64,000 nt of DNA from Cercis canadensis (taxonomy: Eukaryota > Streptophyta > Magnoliopsida > Fabales > Fabaceae), in assembly GCA_003255065.1 (NCBI GenBank), contig QAOA01000121.1:168414-232413 (forward strand), read 5' to 3'. A program made the translations under genes and the position numbers. The stretch's first letter is position 1. Every line of letters begins with the position of its first letter. Below the pieces are notes generated by a model. It worked only from the letters and a program-made list of their open reading frames with translations. It was not told where the DNA came from and ran no database searches. Of the stretch, positions 11,966 to 26,300 are shown piece by piece.

Positions 11966-11970
11966 CGTGT
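11966..11970. repeat. Target-site duplication of Element 1 (right), CGTGT
   Basis: Exact copy of 5162-5166. Confidence 0.95.
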
Positions 11971-13469
11971 CGCTCCGTCTCCCCCGAGTGTTCATTGGTG
12001 GATTGGTTTCTTGCTTGTGCGTCACTCCATCTCCCCTAAGGATTGTTGTCTTGTGTGTCACTCTACTCGCTTGTAGAATAGTTTCTTGCGCATGACTCCA
12101 TCTCCCCCGAGAATTGCTTTCTTGCCACAACAATCCATTTCCCCCGAGAATTTCTTTCTTGCGTGCCAATCCATCTCCCCCGAGGACTACTACTTTCAAG
12201 TGCGTCGCTCCAATAACTGGTGGTTTGCTTTCTTACGCAGCACTCCATCTGCCTCGAAGACTCCTCTCTTGCTCATCACTCCTTCACCCCATAGGATTGT
12301 TTTCATCTACGTCACTCTTCTCACCGGTGGATTGCTTTCCTGCAAGTCGAGTACTCCATCTCTCCCGAGGACTGCTTTCTTGCGTGTCACACAATCTCCT
12401 CCTAGTACTGCTTTATGGCTCATCACTCCATCTCGCTGGTTGGTTGCTTTCTTGCGCTTCACTCCATCACCATCCGACAACGACTTCCTTCGGTATCACT
12501 TCACTCGTCGGTGAATTGCTTTCTTGCGCGTCAATCTTTCTCCCCGGAGGACTACTTTCTTGCGCGTCATGCCACTCGCTTGTAGATTGGTTTCTTGCGC
12601 ATCACTTCATCTCGCCCAAGGACTGCTTTCTTGTATATGACACTCCGCTTGCCGGTTTCTTGCATGTCACTCCATCTCCCCCAAGAATTGCTTTCTTGTG
12701 CGACACAGATGGGCTAGTTTCTTGTGCGTGACGTGTCGCTCGAGTACGGATTTCTTGTTTGTTAACCGGCTTTGTTGGGCGTCACACTATCTCCCCTAAG
12801 AATTGCTCTCTCTTGAGCGTCAATCCCCGAGGATTGCTTTCTTGCGCATCGCGCTACTCGCTTTCAGATTGCTTTCCTGGGCGTCGCTCCATCTCCCCCG
12901 AGGAGTTGGTTCTTGTATGACACACTCTATTCACTAGTGGATTGGTTTCTTGCTTGTACGTCACTCCATCTCCCCCAAGGACTGCTGTCTTGTATGTCAC
13001 TCTACTCACTTGTAGAATGGTTTCTTGCGCGTGACTCCATCTCCCCCGAGAATTGCTTTCACGCCACGTCAATCCATCTCCCCCGAAAATTTCTTTCTCG
13101 CATGCCAATCCATCTCCCCCGAGGACTATTACTTTCTAGTGCGTCGCTCCAATAACTGGTGGTTTTTTTCTTACGCAACACTCCATCTGCCCCGAAGACT
13201 GCTCCCTTGCTCGTCACTCCTTCACCCTGCGGGATTGTTTTCATCTACGTCACTCTTCTCACCGGTGGATTGCTTTCCTGCAAGTCGAGTACTCCATCTC
13301 TCCGGAGGACTGCTTTCTATCGTGTCACACAATCTCCTTCTAGCACTGTTTTTTGGGTCATCATTCCATCTTGCTGGTTAGTTGCTTTCTTGCGCTTCAA
13401 TCCATCTCCCCCCGACAACGACTTCCTTTCGCATCACTTCACTCGCTGGTGAATTGCTTTCTTTCGCAT
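11971..13469. repeat. ~36-bp minisatellite array, right part
   Basis: Continuation of the first array after Element 1, with the same monomers and the higher-order anchor GTTAACCGGCTTTGTTG at 12761. It ends near 13469, where the sequence changes within a few bases into the 167-bp satellite. Open frames here (for example 12114-12731) are by-products of the repeat. Confidence 0.93.
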
Positions 13470-16400
13470 CTCTTTGATTTCAACTCAACTTGATGTTGTT
13501 TGAAACTAATATAATGGGGTCAAATGGTCTAGAATGACGTAATAAAACATGTGACAAGGCTAGAGTTCGAAAGAATATGATTCAAGCATCAGACACCTCA
13601 AAAGCAGGAACATTGACGAAGTTGTAGTATACAGTTCTCTTTGATTTCAACTCAACTCGATGTTGTTTGAAACTTGTATAATGGGTTCAAATGGTCTAGA
13701 ATGACGTCATAAAACATGTGACAAGGATAGAGTGCGAAAGAATCTGATTCGGGCATCAAAAACCTCAAAAGAAGGAACTTTGATGAAGTTGTAGTATAGA
13801 GTTCTCTTTGATTTCAACACGACCTGAAATTGATTGAAATTTTTATAATCCGTTTAAATGGCCTTGAACGACGTATTAAAACATGTGACAAGGCCAAAGT
13901 TCGAAAGAATATGATTCGCGCATCAGAAACCTCAAAAGTAAGAACTTTAACAAAGTTGTAGAATAGAGTTCTCTTTCATTTCAACTAAACTCGATGTTGT
14001 TTGAAACTTGTGTAATGCATTCAAATGGTCTAGAATGATGCAATAAAATATGTGAGAAAGCTAGAGTTCGAAAGAATCTAATTCGGGCATTAGAAAACTC
14101 AAAAGTAGGAACTTTGACGAAGTTGTAGAATAGAGTTCTCTTTGATTTCAAATTAACTGGATGTTGTTTGAAACTTATATAATGGGGTTAAATGGTCTAG
14201 AATGACGTAATAAAACATGTGACAAGGCTAGAGTTCGAAAGAATATGATTCGGGCATCAGACACCTCAAAAGCAGGAACATTGACGAAGTTGTAGTACAC
14301 AGTTCTCTTTGATTTCAATTCAACTCGATGTTGTTTGAAACTTGTATAATGGGTTCAAATGGCCTAGAATGACGTCATAAATCATGTGACAAGGCTAGAG
14401 TGCAAAAGAATTTGATTCGGGCATCAAAAACCTCAAAAGAAGGAACTTTGATAAAGTTGTAGTATAGAGTTCTCTTTGATTTCAACTCGACCCGAAATTG
14501 ATTGAAATTTTTATAATCGGTTTAAATTTCCTTGACCAACGTATTAAAACATGTGACAAGGCTAGAGTTCGAAAGAATATTATTCGGGCATCAGAAACCT
14601 CAAAAGTAGGAACTTTGAGACAGTTGTAGAATAGAGTTCTCTTTGATTTCAACTCAACTTGATGTTGTTTGAAACTTGTATAATGCATTCAAATGGCCTA
14701 GAATGACGCAATAAAATATGTGAGAAAGCTAGAGTTCGAAAGAATCTAATTCGGGCATCAGAAACCTCAAAGCAGGAACTTTGACGAAGTTGTAGAATAG
14801 AGTTCTCTTTGATTTCAACACAACTCGATGTTGTTTGAAACTTATATAATGGGGTCAAATGGTCTAGAATGACGTAATAAAACATGTGACAAGGCTATAG
14901 TTCGAAAGAATATGATTCGGGCATCAGACACCTCAAAAGCAGGAACATTGACGAAGTTGTAGTACAGTTCTCTTTGATTTCAACTTAACTTGATGTTGTT
15001 TGAAACTTATATAATAGGGACAAATGGTCTAGAATGACGTAATAAAACATGTGACAAGGCTAGAGTTTGAAAGAATCTAATTCGGGGATCAGAAACCTCA
15101 AAAGTAGGAATTTTGATGAAGTCGTAGAATAGAGTTCTCTTTGATTTCAACTCGACACAAAATTATTTTAAACTTGTATAATGCGTTCAAATGGTCTATA
15201 ATGACGTAATAAAACATGTGACAAAGCTAGAGTTCGAAAGAATGTTATTCGAGCATCAGAAACCTCAAAAGCAGGAACTTTGACGAAGTTGTAAAATAGT
15301 GTTATCTTTGATTTCAACTCGACCCGAAATTATTTGAAACTTGTATAATGGGTTCAAATGGTCTAGAATGACGTAATAAAACATGTGACAAGGCTAGAGT
15401 TTGAAAGAATTTGATTCGGGGATCAAAAACCTCAAAAGCAAGAACTTTGATGAAGTTGTAGAATAGAGTTCTCTTTGATTTCAACTCAACACGAAATTGT
15501 TTGAAACTTGTATAATTCGTCCAGAATGACGTAATAAAACATGTGACAAAGCCAGAGTTTGAAAGAATCTGATTCGGGCATCAAAAACCTATAAACAGAA
15601 ACTTTGACGAAGTTGTAAAATAGAGTTCTCATTAATTTCAACTCGATCCGAAATTGTTTGAAACTTGTATAATTCGTTCAAATGGTCTGGAATGACGTAA
15701 TAAAACATGTGACAACGCTAGAGTTTGAAAGAATATCATTCTGGTATCAGTAACCTCAAAAGCAGGAATTTTGACGAAGTTGTAGTATTGAGTTCTCTTT
15801 GATTTCAACTCAACACTTTGACGAAGTTGTAAAATAGAGTTCTCTTTTATTTCAACTCAACCGGAAATTATTTGAAACTTGTATAATGGGATCAAATGGT
15901 CTAGAATGACGTAATAAAACATGTGACAAGGCTAGATTTTGAAAGAATCTGATTCGGGGATCAGAAACCTAAAAAGCAAGAACTTTGACGAAGTTGTAGA
16001 ATAGCGTTCTCTTTGATTTAAACTCGACACGAAATTGTTTGAAACTTGTATAATTCGTCTAGAATGATGTAATAAAACATGTGACAAAGCCAGAGTTTGA
16101 AAGAATCTGATTCGGGCATCAAAAACCTATTAAAAAAAACTTTGACGAAGTTGTAAAATAGAGTTCTCATTAATTTCAACTCGATCCGAAATTGTTTGAA
16201 ACTTGTATAATTCGTTCAAATGGTCTAGAATGACATAATAAAACATGTGACAAGGCTAGAGATCGAAAGAATCTGATTCGGACATAAGAAACCTCAAAAC
16301 AAGGAACTTTGATGAAGTTGTAGTATACAGTTTTCTTTGATTTCAACTCGACCCCATATTGTTTGAAACTTGTATAATGGGTTCAAATGGTCTAGAATGA

Positions 16401-19400
16401 CGTAATAAAACTTGTGACAAAGCTAGAGTTCGAAAGAATCTGATTCGGGCATCAGAAACCTTAAAAGCAGGAACTTTGACGAAGTTGTAGTATAGAGTTC
16501 TCTTTGATTTCAACTCGACCCGAAATTGTATGAAACATGTATAATGGGGTCAAATGGTCTAGAATGACGTAATAAAACATGTGACAAAGCTAGAGTTCGA
16601 AAGAATCTGATTTGGGCATCAGAAACCCTCAAAAGCATGAACTTCAACAAAGTTGTAGAATAGAGTTCTCTTTGATTTCAACTCAACTCGATGTTGTTTG
16701 AAACTTGTATAATGGGGAGAAATGGTCTAGAATGACGTAATAAAACATGTGACAGGGCTAGAGTTCGAAAGAATCTGATTCGAACATCAGAAAACTCAAA
16801 AGCAGGAACTTTGACGAAATTGTAGAATAGAGTTCTTTTTGATTTCAACTCAACTAAATGTTTTCTCGAAACTTGTAAAATGGGTTGAATGACATAATAA
16901 AACCTGTGACAAGGCTAGAGTTCGAAAGAATATCATTCGGGTATCAAAAACCTCAAAAGCAGGAATTTTGACGAAGTTGTAGTATTGAGTTCTCTTTCAT
17001 TTCAACTCAACTTGATGTTGATTGAAACTTGTATAATTGGCTCAAATGGTCTAGAATGACGTAATAAAATATGTAACAAGGCTAGAGTCCGAAAGAATCT
17101 GATTCGAGCATCAGAAACCTCAAAAACAGGAACTGTGATGAAGTAGTAGAATAGAGTTCTCCTTTATTTCAACTTGACCCGAATTTGTTTGAAACTTGTA
17201 TATTGGGTTCAAATGGTCTAGAATGACTTAATAAAACTTGTGACAAAGGTAGAGTTCGAAAGAATCTAATTCGGGCATCAGAAACCTCAAAAGCAGGAAC
17301 TTTGACGAAGTTGTAGTATAGAGTTCTCTTTGATTTCAACTTGACTCGAAATTATTTGAAGCTCTTACAATGGGATCAAATGGTCTAGAACGACATAATA
17401 AAACATGTGACACAGCTAATGTTCGAAAGAATCTGACGAGGGCATCAGAAACCTCAAAAGCAGGAACTTTGACGAAGTTCTAGTATAGAGTTATCTTTGA
17501 TTTCTACTCGACTTGAAATTGTTTGAAGCTTGTATAATGGGTTCAATTGGTCTAGAACGACGTAATAAAACATGTGACATGACTTGTGTTCGAAAGAATC
17601 CGACGCGGGCATCAGAAACCTTAAAAGCTGGAACTTAGACGAAATTGTAGAATAGGGTTCTCTTTGATTTCAACTCGAATTGAAACTATTTCAAACTTGT
17701 ATAATTGGTTCAAACGGTCTAGAATAACGTAATAAAACTTGTGACATGACTAGAGTTCGAAAGAATCTGAGTCGGGCAACAGAAACCTCAAAAGCATGAA
17801 CTTTGTTGAAGTTGTAGTATAGAGTTCTCTTTCATTTCAACTCGACCTAATGTTGTTTGAAACTGGTATAAAGAGGTCAAATGGTATAGAATGACGTAAT
17901 AAAACATGTGACACGGCTCGAGTTCGAAAGAATATATTTCGGCCATCAGAAAACTCAAAAGTAGGAACTTTGACGAAGTTATAGAATAGAGTTCTCTTTG
18001 ATTTCAACTCAACGGGATGTTGTTTGAAACTTATATAATGGGGTCAAATGGTCTAGAAGGACGTAATAAAACATGTGACAAGGTTAGAGTTTGAAAGAAT
18101 ATGATTCGGGCATCAGACACCTCAAAAGCAGGAACTTTGACGAAGTTGTAGCACAGTTCTCTTTGATTTCAACTTAACTTGATGTTGTTTGAAACTTATA
18201 TAATAGGGTCAAATGGTCTCGAATGACGTAATAAAACATGTGACAAGGCTAGAGTTTGAAAGAATCTAATTCGGAGATCAGAAACCTCAAAAGTTGGCAT
18301 TTTGATGAAGTTGTAAAATAGAGTTCTCTTCTATTTCAACTCGACACAAAATTGTTTGAAACTTGTATAATGCGTTCAAATGGTCTAGAATGACGTAATA
18401 AAACATGTGACAAAGCTAGAGTTCGAAAGAATCTTATTCGAGCATCAGAAACCTCAAAAGCAGGAACTTTGACGAAGTTGTAAAATAGAGTTCTCTTTTA
18501 TTTCAACTCAACTGGAAATTATTTGAAACTTGTATAATGGGATCAAATGGTCTAGAATGACGTAAAAAAACATGTGACAAGGCTAGAGTTTGAAAGAATC
18601 TGATTCGGGGATCAGAAACCTAAAAAGCAAGAACTTTGACGAAGTTGTAGAATAGCGTTCTCTTTGATTTAAACTCAACACGAAATTGATTGAAACTTGT
18701 ATAATTCGTCTAGAATGACGTAATAAAACATGTGACAAAGCCAGAGTTTGAAAGAATCTGATTCGGGCATCAAAGACCTATAAAAAAAAAAACTTTGACG
18801 AAGTTGTAAAATAGAGTTCTCATTAATTTCAACTGGATCCGAAATTGTTTGAAACTTGTACAATTCGTTCAAATGGTCTAGAATGACGTAATAAAACATG
18901 TCACACGGCTAGAGATCGAAAGAATCTGATTCGGACATAAGAAACCTGAAAACAAGGAACTTTGACGAAGTTGTAGTATACAGTTTTCTTTGATTTCAAC
19001 TCGACCCCATATTGTTTGAAACTTGTATAATGGGTTCAATTGGTCTAGAACGACGTAATAAAACATGTGACACGACTTGTGTTCGAAAGAATCCGACGCG
19101 GGCATCAGAAACCTTAAAAGCTGGAACTTAGACGAAATTGTAGAATAGGGTTCTCTTTGATTTCGACTCTAATTGAAACTATTTCAAACTTGTATAATTG
19201 GTTCAAATGGTCTAGAATAACGTAATAAAACTTGTGACATGACTAGAGTTCGAAAGAATCTGAGTCGGGCAACAGAAACCTCAAAAGCATGAACTTTGAT
19301 GAAGTTGTAGTATAGAGTTCTCTTTCATTTCAACTCGACCCAATGTTGTTTGAAACTGGTATAAAGAAGTCAAATGGTATAGAATGACGTAATAAAACAT

Positions 19401-21188
19401 GTGACACGGCTCGAGTTCGAAAGAATATCATTCGGGCATCAGAAAGCTCAAAAGTAGGAACTTTGACGAAGTTGTAGAATAGAGTTCTCTTTGAATTCAA
19501 CTCGATCCGAAATTGTTTGAAACTTGTATAATGGGGTCAAATGGTCTAGAATGACGTAATAAATCTTGTGACAAAGCTATAGTTCGTAAGAATCTCATTT
19601 CGGCTTCAAAAACCTCAAAAGCAGAAACTTTGACGACGTTGAAGAATAGAGTTCTCTTTGATTTCAACTCAACTTGATGTTCTTTGAAACTTTTATAATG
19701 GGGACAAATGGTCTAGAATGACGTAATAAATCATGTGACAAAGCTAGAGTTCGTAAGAATCTGATTCGGGCTTCGTAAACCTCAAAAGTAGGCATTTGAC
19801 AAAGTTGTAGAATAGAGTTCTCTTTTATTTCAACTCAACTGGATGTTCTTTGAAACTTGTATATTGGGGTCAAAAGTTCTAGAATGATGTAAAAAAAACA
19901 TGTGACAAGGCTAGAGTCCGAAAGATTTTGAGTCGGGCATCAGAAACCTCAAAAGAAAGAAATTTGACGAGGTTGTAGTATTGAGTTCTCTTTGATATCA
20001 ACTCAACTGGATGTTATTTGAAACTTCTATAGTGGGGTCAAAAGTTCTAGAATGATGTAATAAAACATGTGACAATGCTAGAGTCCGAAAGAATTTGAGT
20101 CGGGCATCGGAAACCTAAAAAGTAGGAACTTTGACGAGGTTGTAGTATTGAGTTCTCTTTGATTTCAACTCGACCCAAAATTCTTTGAAGCGTGTATAAT
20201 GGGTCCAAATCGTCTAGAATGACAAAATAAAATATGTGACAAGGCTAGAGTCTGAAAGAATCTGATTCGGGCACTAGAAACGTAAAAAGCAGGAACTTTG
20301 ACGAAGTTGCAGTATAGAGTTCTCTTTGATTTCAACTCAACTTGATGTTGTTTGAAACTTGTATAATGGATTCAAATGGTCTAGAATGACGTCATAAAAC
20401 ATGTGACAAGGCTAGAGTGCGAAAGAATCTGATTCGGGCATCAAAAACCTCAAAAGAAAGAACTTTGACGAAGTTGTAGTATAGAGTTCTCTTTGATTTC
20501 AATTCGACCCGAAATTGATTGAAACTTTTATAATCGGTTGAAATGGTCTTGAACGACGTAATAAAACATGTGACAAGGCTAGAGTTCGAAAGAATATGAT
20601 TCGGGCATTAGAAACCTCAAAATTAGGAATTTGACAAAGTTGTAGAATAGAGTTCTCTTTGATTTCAACTCAACTGGATGTTCTTTGAAACTTGTATGTT
20701 GGGGTCAAAAGTTCTAGAATGATGTAATAAAACATGTGACAAGGCTAGAGTCCGAAAGACTTTGAGTCGGGCATCAGAAACCTCAAAAGAAAGAATTTTG
20801 ACGAGGTTGTAGTATTGAGTTCTCTTTGATTTCAACTTGACCCAAAATTGTTTGAAGCTTTTATAATGGGTTCAAATGGTCTAGAATGACGTAATAAAAC
20901 ATGTGACAACGCTCGAGTTCGAAAGAATATGATTTGGCAATCAGAAACCTAAAAAATAGGAACGTTGACTAAGTTGTTGTATAGAGTTCTCTTTGATTTC
21001 AACTCGACCCGAAATTGTTTGAAACTTGTATAATGGGTTCAAATAGTCTAGATTGACGTAATAAAACATGTGACAAGGCTAGAGTTCAAAAGAATATGAT
21101 TCGGGCATCAGAAACCTCAAAAGCAGGAACTTTGACAAAGTTGTAGAATAGAGTTCTCTTTGATTTGAACTCAACTCGATGTTGTTTG
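13470..21188. repeat. 167-bp satellite array, segment 1
   Basis: Head-to-tail monomers: the landmark GTTCTCTTTGATTTCAAC falls at 13634, 13801, 13968, 14135, 14302, 14469 and 14636, exactly 167 bases apart (one copy reads GTTCTCTTTCATTTC). A 4-mer higher-order repeat of 668 bases is visible at 13491, 14159 and 14827 (variant TCAGACACCTCAAAAGCAGG). A truncated monomer of about 42 bases lies at 15796-15838. Minus-strand open frames of 60-85 codons recur at the same monomer phase and are not genes. The nucleosome-like monomer size would fit a centromeric satellite, but only its length supports that. Confidence 0.95.
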
Positions 21189-21496
21189 TGATGAACACAC
21201 TTTTTATACAGTAGTTAACCCTCATATTTAGCTTCTTAAATCTCTTTTGGGCCTATTTGATTAGACTTGGGCCTCATTTCATGACTTTGGATCTATTTGT
21301 GCCTAATTGCATTTTTCAGCAATATTGAGCATTTTATGCTGTCTCTGTGTTTCATGCATATCTTTAGTTCTGAATGTCTAAAAATTTAGAGTCATACCTT
21401 GTAGGAAATCTGAGAGAATTATCTACAACTTTCTTTCAGGGCTGCAAAGCCTGTTCGGAAGTCCAGAAGGTCATATGCAGCCTGGAAACCAGAGAA
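21189..21496 (+). mobile_element. Truncated Element 1-type LTR fragment, copy A
   Basis: Begins at the true LTR terminus (TGATGAACACACTTTTTATA), matches the first ~308 bases of the Element 1 LTR and stops inside it at CCAGAGAA. The satellite resumes in a different monomer phase, so about 110 bases of monomer are missing at the junction: an insertion followed by deletion, not a clean insertion. Confidence 0.9.
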
Positions 21497-23056
21497 TATG
21501 ACAAAGTTGAAGTATAGAGTTCTCTTTGATTTCAACTCGACCCGAAATTGTTTCAAACTTGTATAATGGGTTCAAATGGTCTATATTGAAGTAATAAAAC
21601 ATGTGACAAGGCTAGAGTTCAAAAGAATATGATTCGGGCATCAAAAACCTCAAAAGCAGGAACTTTAACGAAGTTGTAGAATAGAGTTCTCTTTGATTTG
21701 AACTCAACTCGATGTTGTTTGAAACTTGTATAATGGGTTCAAATGGTCTAGATTGACGTAATAAAACATGTGACAAAACTAGAGTTCGAAAGAATCTGAA
21801 TCGGGTATCAGAAACCTCAAAAGCAGGAACTTTGTCGAAGTTGTAATATAGAGTTCTCTTTTATTTCAACTCGACCCGAAATTGATTGAAACTTTTATAA
21901 AGGGTTTAAATGGTGTAGAACGATGTAATAAAACATGTCACACGGCTAGAGTTCGAGAGAATGTGATTCGGGCATTAGAAAACTCAAAAGCAGGAACTTT
22001 GACGAAGTTGTAGTATTGAGTTCTCTTTGATTTCAACTCGAGCCAAAATTGTTTGAAGCTTGTATAATGGGTTCAAATGATTTAGAATAACGAAATAAAA
22101 CATGTGACAAGGCTAGAGTTCGAAAGAATATGATTTGGGAATCAGAAAACTCAAAAGTAGGAACTTTGATGAAGTTGTAATATAGACTTTTCTTTCATTT
22201 CAACTCGACCCGAAATTATTTGAAGCTTTTATAATGGGTTGAAATGGTCTAGAATGACGTCATAAAACATTTGACAAGCTTAGATTCCGAAAGCATTTAA
22301 TTCGGGCATCAGAAACCTCAAAACCAGGAACATTGACGAAGTTGTTGTATAGAGTTTTCTTTGACTTCAATTCGACCCAAAACTATTTCAAACTTGTAGA
22401 ATGGGTTCAAATGGTCTAGAATGACGTAATAAAACATGTGACAAAGCCAGAGTTCAAAAGAATCTGATTTGGGCATCAGAAACCTTAAAGGCCGAAACTT
22501 TGACAAAGTTGTATTATAGAGTTCTCTTTGATTTCAACTCGACCCAAAATTTTTAAACCTTGTATAATGGGTTCAAATGGTCTAGAATGACGTAATAAAA
22601 CATGTGACAACGCTGGAGTTCGAAAGAATATGATTTGGGCATCAGAAACCTAAAAAATAGGAACGTTGACGAAGTTGTTGTATAGAGTTCTCTTTGATTT
22701 CAACTCGATCCAAAATTGTTTGAAACTTTTATAATGGGTTCAAATGGTCTAGAATGACGTAATAAAACATGTGACAACGCTCGAGTTCGAAAGAATACGA
22801 TTTGGGCATCAGAAACCTCAAAAGCAAGAACTTTGACGAAGTTGAAGTATAGAGTTCTCTTTGATTTCAACTCGACCCGAAATTGTTTGAAACTTGTATA
22901 ATGGGTTCAAATAGTCTAGATTGACGTAATAAAACATGTGACAAGGCTAGAGTTCAAAAGAATATGATTCAGGCATCAGAAACCTCAAAAGCAGGAACTT
23001 TGACGAAGTTGTAGAATAGAGTTCTCTTTGATTTGAACTCAACTCGATGTTGTTTG
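21497..23056. repeat. 167-bp satellite, segment 2
   Basis: About 1.56 kb of 167-bp monomers between the two LTR fragments; together with one fragment it forms a 1868-bp unit present twice. Confidence 0.93.
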
Positions 23057-23364
23057 TGATGAACACACTTTTTATACAGTAGTTAACGCTCATATTTAGC
23101 TTCTTAAATCTCTTTTGGGCCTATTTGATTAGGCTTGGGCCTCATTTCATGACTTTGGATCTATTTGTGCCTAATTGCATTTTTCAGCAATACTTAGCAT
23201 TTTATGCTGTCTCTGTGTTTCATGCATATCTTTAGTTCTGAATGTCTAAAAATTTAGAGTCATAACATGTAGGAAATCTGAGAGAATTATCTACAACTTT
23301 CTTTCAGGGCTGCAAAGCCAGTTCGGAAGTCCAGAAGGTCATATGCAGCCTGGAAACCAAAGAA
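23057..23364 (+). mobile_element. Truncated Element 1-type LTR fragment, copy B
   Basis: Same 308-base LTR piece with the same left junction (GATGTTGTTTG then TGATGAAC) and right junction (AGAA then TATGACAAAG) as copy A, 1868 bases downstream. Shared junctions show one insertion that was later duplicated together with satellite. Confidence 0.9.
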
Positions 23365-26300
23365 TATGACAAAGTTGAAGTATAGAGTTCTCTTTGATTT
23401 CAACTCGACCCGAAACTATTTCAAACTTGTATAATGGGTTCAAATGGTCTAGAATGACGTAATAAAACATGTGACAAAGCTAGAGTTCAAAAGAATCTGA
23501 TTTGGGCATCAGAAACCTTAAAGGCCGGAACTTTGACAAAGTTGTATTATAGAGTTCTCTTTCATTTCAACTCGACCCAAAATTGTTTGAAGCTTGTATA
23601 ATGGGTTCAAATGGTCTAGAATGACGTAATAAAACATTTGACACGGCTAGAGTTCGTGAGAATGTGATTCGGGCATTAGAAACCTCAAAAGCAGGAACTT
23701 TGACGAAGTTGTTGTATAGAGTTCTTTTTGCTTTCTTCTCGACCCGAAATTGATTGAAACTTTTATAATCAGTTCAAATGGTCTTGAACGATATAATAAA
23801 ACATGTGACACGGCTAGAGTTCGAAAGAATCTGATTCGGGCATCTTCAACCTCAAACGTAGGAACATTGACGAGGTTGTATTATAGAGTTCTCTTTGATT
23901 GCAACTCCACCCAAATTTTTTTGAAGCCTGTATAATGGGTTCAAATGGTCTAGAATGACGAAATAAAACATATGACAAGACTAGAGTCTGAAAGAATCTG
24001 ATTCAGGCACCAGAAACGTAAAAAGCAGGAACTTTGACGAAGTTGTAGTATATAGTTCTCTTTGATTTCAACTTGACCCAAAATTGTTTGAAACTTGTAT
24101 AATGGGCTCAAATGGTCTAGAATGACGAAAGAAAACATGTGACAAGGCTAGAGAGTCCGAAAGAATCTGATTCGGGCATCTGCAACCTTAAAAGCAGGAA
24201 CTTTGCAAAGTTGTAGTATAGAGTTTTCTTTGATTTCAAGTCGACCCGAAATTATTTCAAACTTGTATAATGGGTTCGAATGGTCTAGAATGACGAAATA
24301 AAACATGTGACAAGGATAGAGTTCGAAAGAATATCATTTGGGTATCAGTAACCTCAAAAGCAGGAATTTTGACGAACTTGTAGTATTGAGTTCTTTTTTA
24401 TTTCAACTCAACTCGATATTGTTTGAAACTTGTATAATGGGCTCAAATGGTCTAGAATGACGTAATAGGACATGTGGCAAGGCTAGAGTCTGAAAGAATC
24501 TGATTCGGGCATCAGAAACCTCAAAAGTAGGAACTTTTACGAAGTTGTAGTATAGAGTTCTCTTTGATTTCAACTCGACCCGGATTTGTTTGAAACTTGT
24601 ATACTGGGTTCAAATGGTCTAGAATGACGTAATAAAACATGTGACAAGGCTAGAGTTCGAAAGAATATGATTCGGGTTCTAGAATCCCTTAAAGCTAGAG
24701 CTTTGACGAAGTTGTAGTATAGAGTTCTCTTTGATTTCAACTCGACCCGAAATTGTTTGAAGCTTGTATTATGGGTTCAAATGGTCTAGAAGGACGTAAT
24801 AAAACATGTGACACGGCTAGTGTTCGAAAGAATCTGACGCGGGCATCAGAAACCTCAAAAGCTAGAACTTAGACGATGTTGTAGAATAGAGTTCTCTTTG
24901 ATTTCGACTCGAACCGAAACTATTTCAAACTTGTATAATTGGTTCAAATGGTCTAGAATGACGTAATAAAACTTGTGACATGACTAGAGTTTGAAAGAAT
25001 CTGAGTCGGGCATCAAAAACCTCAAAAGCATGAACTTTGACAAAGTTGTAGTATAGAGTTCTTTTTCATTTCAACTCGACCCAATGTTGTTTGAAACTGG
25101 TATAAAGGTGTCAAATGGTCTAGAATGACGTAATAAAACATTTGACACGGCTCAAGTTCGAAAGAATATCATTCGGGCATCAGAAAGCTCAAAAGCAGGA
25201 ACTTTGACGAAGTTATAGAATAGAGTTCTCTTTGATTTCAACTCAACTGGATGTTGTTTGAAACTTATATAATGGGGTCAAATGGTCTAGAAGGACGTAA
25301 TAAAACATGTGACAAGGCTAGAGTCCGAAAGAATATGATTCAGGCATCAGACACCTCAAAAGCAGGAACATTGACGAAGTTGTAGCACAATTCTCTTTGA
25401 TTTCAACTTAACTTGATGTTTGAAACTTATATAATAGGGTCAAATGGTCTAGAATGACGTAATAAAACATGTGACAAGGCTAGAGTTTGAAAGAATCTAA
25501 TTCGGAGATCAGAAACCTCAAAAGTAGTAATTTTGATGATGTTGTAAAATAGAGTTCTCTTTTATTTCAACTCGACACAAAATTGTTTGAAACTTGCGTA
25601 ATGCGTTCAAATGGTCTAGAATGACGTAATAAAACATGTGACAAAGCTAGAGTTCGAAAGAATCTTGTTCGAGCATCAAAAACCTCAAAAGCAGGAACTT
25701 TGACGAAGTTGTAAAATAGAGTTCTCTTTTATTTCAACTCAACCCGAAATTATTTGAAACTTGTATAATGGGTTCAAATGGTCTAGAATGACGTAATAAA
25801 ACATGTGACAAGGCTAGAGTTTGAAAGAATCTTATTCGGGGATTAGAAACCTGAAAAGTAAGAACTTTGACGAAGTTGTAGAATAGCGTTCTCTTTGATT
25901 TCAACTCGACACGAAATTGTTTGAAACTTGTATAATTCATCTAAAATGACGTAATAAAACATGTGACAAAGCCAGAGTTTGAAAGAATCTGATTCGGGCA
26001 TCAAAAACCTATAAACAGAAACTTTGACGAAGTTGTAAAATAGAGTTCACATTAATTTCAACTCGATCCGAAATTGTTTGAAACTTGTATAATTTGTTCA
26101 AATGGTCTAGAATGACGTAATAAAACATGTGACAAGGCAAGAGCTCGAAAGAATCTGATTCGGACATAAGAAACCTCAAAACAAGGAACTTTGACGAACT
26201 TGTAGTATACAGTTTTCTTTGATTTCAACTCGACCCCAAATTGTTTGAAACTTGTATAATTAGTTTAAATGGTCTAGAATGACATAATAAAACTAGTGAC

